Shown here piece by piece: positions 4,793-5,936 of a stretch of 5,936 nucleotides of DNA (position 1 is its first letter; each line of letters opens with the position of its first letter). The translations under genes were made by a program, and so were the position numbers. Location: positions 1-5,936 of the forward strand of contig JAISYA010000238.1 in NCBI GenBank assembly GCA_031270205.1, in the 5' to 3' direction. This DNA is from Treponema sp. (GTDB lineage Bacteria; Spirochaetota; Spirochaetia; Treponematales; Breznakiellaceae). Below the pieces are notes generated by a model. The model did not search any database. It worked only from the letters and a program-made list of their open reading frames with translations, and was not told the origin of the DNA.

Positions 4793-5110
4793 GTGAAAAT
4801 AGCCAGAGTGGTCGGGAACCTTATCTCTACAATCAAGGATGAAAGTTTCCACGGCTATAAGCTGATGATTGTGGAATGTCTCAACCCCGACGGGACGCCC
4901 GACGGAACGCGGCAAATCGCCTTTGACGCCGCCCACGCCGGAATAGGCGATACCGTCCTGGTAAATATAGACGGCGGGGCGGCCAACATGTTTACCGGCG
5001 ACCAGGCCCTTATCGCCGACTGGACCATCTGCGGGGTGCTGGACAGTTTCACCATCAACGGTAAACAAACAGTGATCACGCACGGTACTTTTTTTAAGGA
5101 AGCGACATGA
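4793..5110 (+). CDS. BMC-P shell vertex protein P3 (EutN/CcmL family)
   Basis: This 105-residue EutN/CcmL-family protein is a predicted pentamer. The core starts at KIARVVGNLISTIKDESFHG, continues through FDAAHAGIGDTVLVNIDGG (44-62), and ends near ADWTICGVLDSF (75-86); a further tail of about 19 residues follows. It is the most diverged of the three: the GSSAR-like loop is GGAANMF, and the usual PVD before the last strand is IAD. The start chosen is GTG at 4793, in line with the methionine of P1 and 7 nt after the H2 stop. An upstream in-frame ATG at 4754 would lie inside H2 and add non-homologous residues. No good ribosome binding site is seen, suggesting coupling to H2 translation. Its stop overlaps the next gene as ATGA. 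Confidence 0.88.
   Translation: MKIARVVGNLISTIKDESFHGYKLMIVECLNPDGTPDGTRQIAFDAAHAGIGDTVLVNIDGGAANMFTGDQALIADWTICGVLDSFTINGKQTVITHGTFFKEAT
5096..5100 (+). promoter_or_regulatory. Ribosome binding site of the second aldolase-like gene
   Basis: AAGGA lies 6 nt before the ATG at 5107, inside the end of P3. It supports this start although the gene has no stop codon within the window. Confidence 0.65.
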
Positions 5111-5936
5111 ACGTACCTGAGATTATACGAAAGACCACCGAAGAACTGGAACGGCTTACCGGGGGAACTGCGCCGGGCGGGGAAAATCCCTTTCCCGGCG
5201 GCTCAAGAAACGCAGACGCCGCGCCGCTTGACCGTTCCCCCGTTTTTCCCGCCGCGGCAAGGCCCGCTTCCGCGTCGAGGATCCACGGCCAGGGCGTTAA
5301 TTCGGCCATACCGGGAAAACTCGAACATTCCCTCCTTGATCCGGGAATAAGCCGGGCAAAAATAATAACGGAATGTGAGCGTGCCGGGGAATACGGCATT
5401 GCCTGCGTGGTGGTTTCGCCCTATTTTGTGGAATGCGCCGCGGACATACTCAGGCGGACCGGCGTCGCGGTCTGTTCCGTGGCGGGCTTTCCCCACGGGG
5501 CTGCTTCCCAAACGGCGAAAAGCGCGGAGATTCGGGATTGCATACGCCGGGGCGCGACGGAAATGGACGTGGCGTTGAATATTCTGGCGATCAAAAGCGG
5601 TGAAATAGACGCTGCCCGGCGGGAACTCCAGGAAACGATGCAGATTGCCCGCGGCAAATGCGCGGTTAAGGCCATTTACGAACAGTCCCTCTACACCGAC
5701 GATGAAAAGAAAATCGTCCTTTCACTGATACAGGAGTGCGCCTGCGACTTTGTAAAAATCTCCAACGCGCTTTCCGGTAAAAAAGCGGAAGAGGCCGACG
5801 TACAATTTGTCCGGGGCATTGTGGGCGGCAAGGTAGGCATAAAAATAGACGGCGGCGTCAAGACCCTTGAGCGCGCGCTGCAAATTGTGCAGGCCGGCGC
5901 GGACCGCATAGGGCTTTCGGCCACCATCGCCGTAGC
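5107..5936 (+). CDS. Second, diverged DeoC-like aldolase with encapsulation peptide (3' end cut)
   Basis: This open frame runs 276 codons to the window edge without a stop; the protein is probably missing only a short C-terminal part. Residues 1-18 (MNVPEIIRKTTEELERLT) form an amphipathic helix like that of the first aldolase, followed by a long Gly/Pro/Ala-rich linker to about 70, a classic encapsulation-peptide layout. The DeoC/LacD-type TIM barrel begins near KLEHSLLDP (71-79). D154 (EMDVALN), K217 (DFVKISN) and K246 (GIKIDGG) align with the DERA catalytic Asp and two Lys, so Schiff-base chemistry is possible. The signature regions are changed: DHT is EHS, KTSTGF is KISNAL, and the final GTS-type phosphate loop is GLSAT. 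It may use another sugar phosphate or a deoxy-sugar analogue, or have lost activity. It overlaps P3 by 4 nt (ATGA). Confidence 0.85.
   Translation, partial: MNVPEIIRKTTEELERLTGGTAPGGENPFPGGSRNADAAPLDRSPVFPAAARPASASRIHGQGVNSAIPGKLEHSLLDPGISRAKIITECERAGEYGIACVVVSPYFVECAADILRRTGVAVCSVAGFPHGAASQTAKSAEIRDCIRRGATEMDVALNILAIKSGEIDAARRELQETMQIARGKCAVKAIYEQSLYTDDEKKIVLSLIQECACDFVKISNALSGKKAEEADVQFVRGIVGGKVGIKIDGGVKTLERALQIVQAGADRIGLSATIAV

Noticed and set aside
1..5936. CRISPR array, tRNA or rRNA genes, insertion sequence or phage genes
   Set aside because: No regularly spaced repeats with unique spacers, no tRNA-like clover-leaf, no transposase-like frame and no terminal repeats were seen on either strand.

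Overview
This window carries the start of a bacterial microcompartment (BMC) operon, its divergently transcribed DeoR-family regulator, and a neighbouring tryptophan synthase beta gene. The coding DNA is moderately GC-rich and the control regions are AT-rich, with clear TTGACA and AGGAG-type signals. The host looks like an anaerobic, probably gut- or sediment-type bacterium. A spirochaete such as a GC-richer Treponema is one guess, but nothing here proves the phylum.

Left part, minus strand (1-2376). Positions 1-78 hold a long interrupted hairpin and a possible 3' end of a plus-strand gene, converging on trpB. Next is a TrpB2-type tryptophan synthase beta chain (75-1454) with its own promoter and a repeat-rich leader. 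It is followed by a DeoR-family repressor (1594-2376) that lacks a Shine-Dalgarno sequence. The 135-bp gap between the repressor and the BMC operon holds promoters for both directions and ATAAC-type repeats that could be an operator.

Right part, plus strand (2512-5936, running off the window). The order is: deoxyribose-5-phosphate aldolase (DERA) with an encapsulation-peptide-like N-terminus and a four-cysteine C-terminal tail; pentamer shell protein P1; hexamer shell protein H1; P2; H2; P3; and a second, diverged DERA-like protein cut by the window end. P and H genes alternate strictly, and H1 and H2 are close paralogues. From H1 to the second aldolase there is an overlap or very short gap at three of the four junctions (H1/P2 1 nt, H2/P3 7 nt, P3/aldolase ATGA).

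Working model (inference): the DeoR-type regulator senses a sugar phosphate and controls a shell that encloses aldolase chemistry. The first aldolase would split deoxyribose 5-phosphate into glyceraldehyde 3-phosphate and acetaldehyde inside the shell. The gene content matches the locus class that BMC surveys call sugar-phosphate-utilizing (SPU). The usual partners (aldehyde dehydrogenase, phosphotransacylase, sugar-phosphate isomerase) are not visible and would have to lie beyond 5936 or elsewhere. The least expected features are the ferredoxin-like cysteine motif on the first aldolase and the altered phosphate-binding loops of both aldolases.
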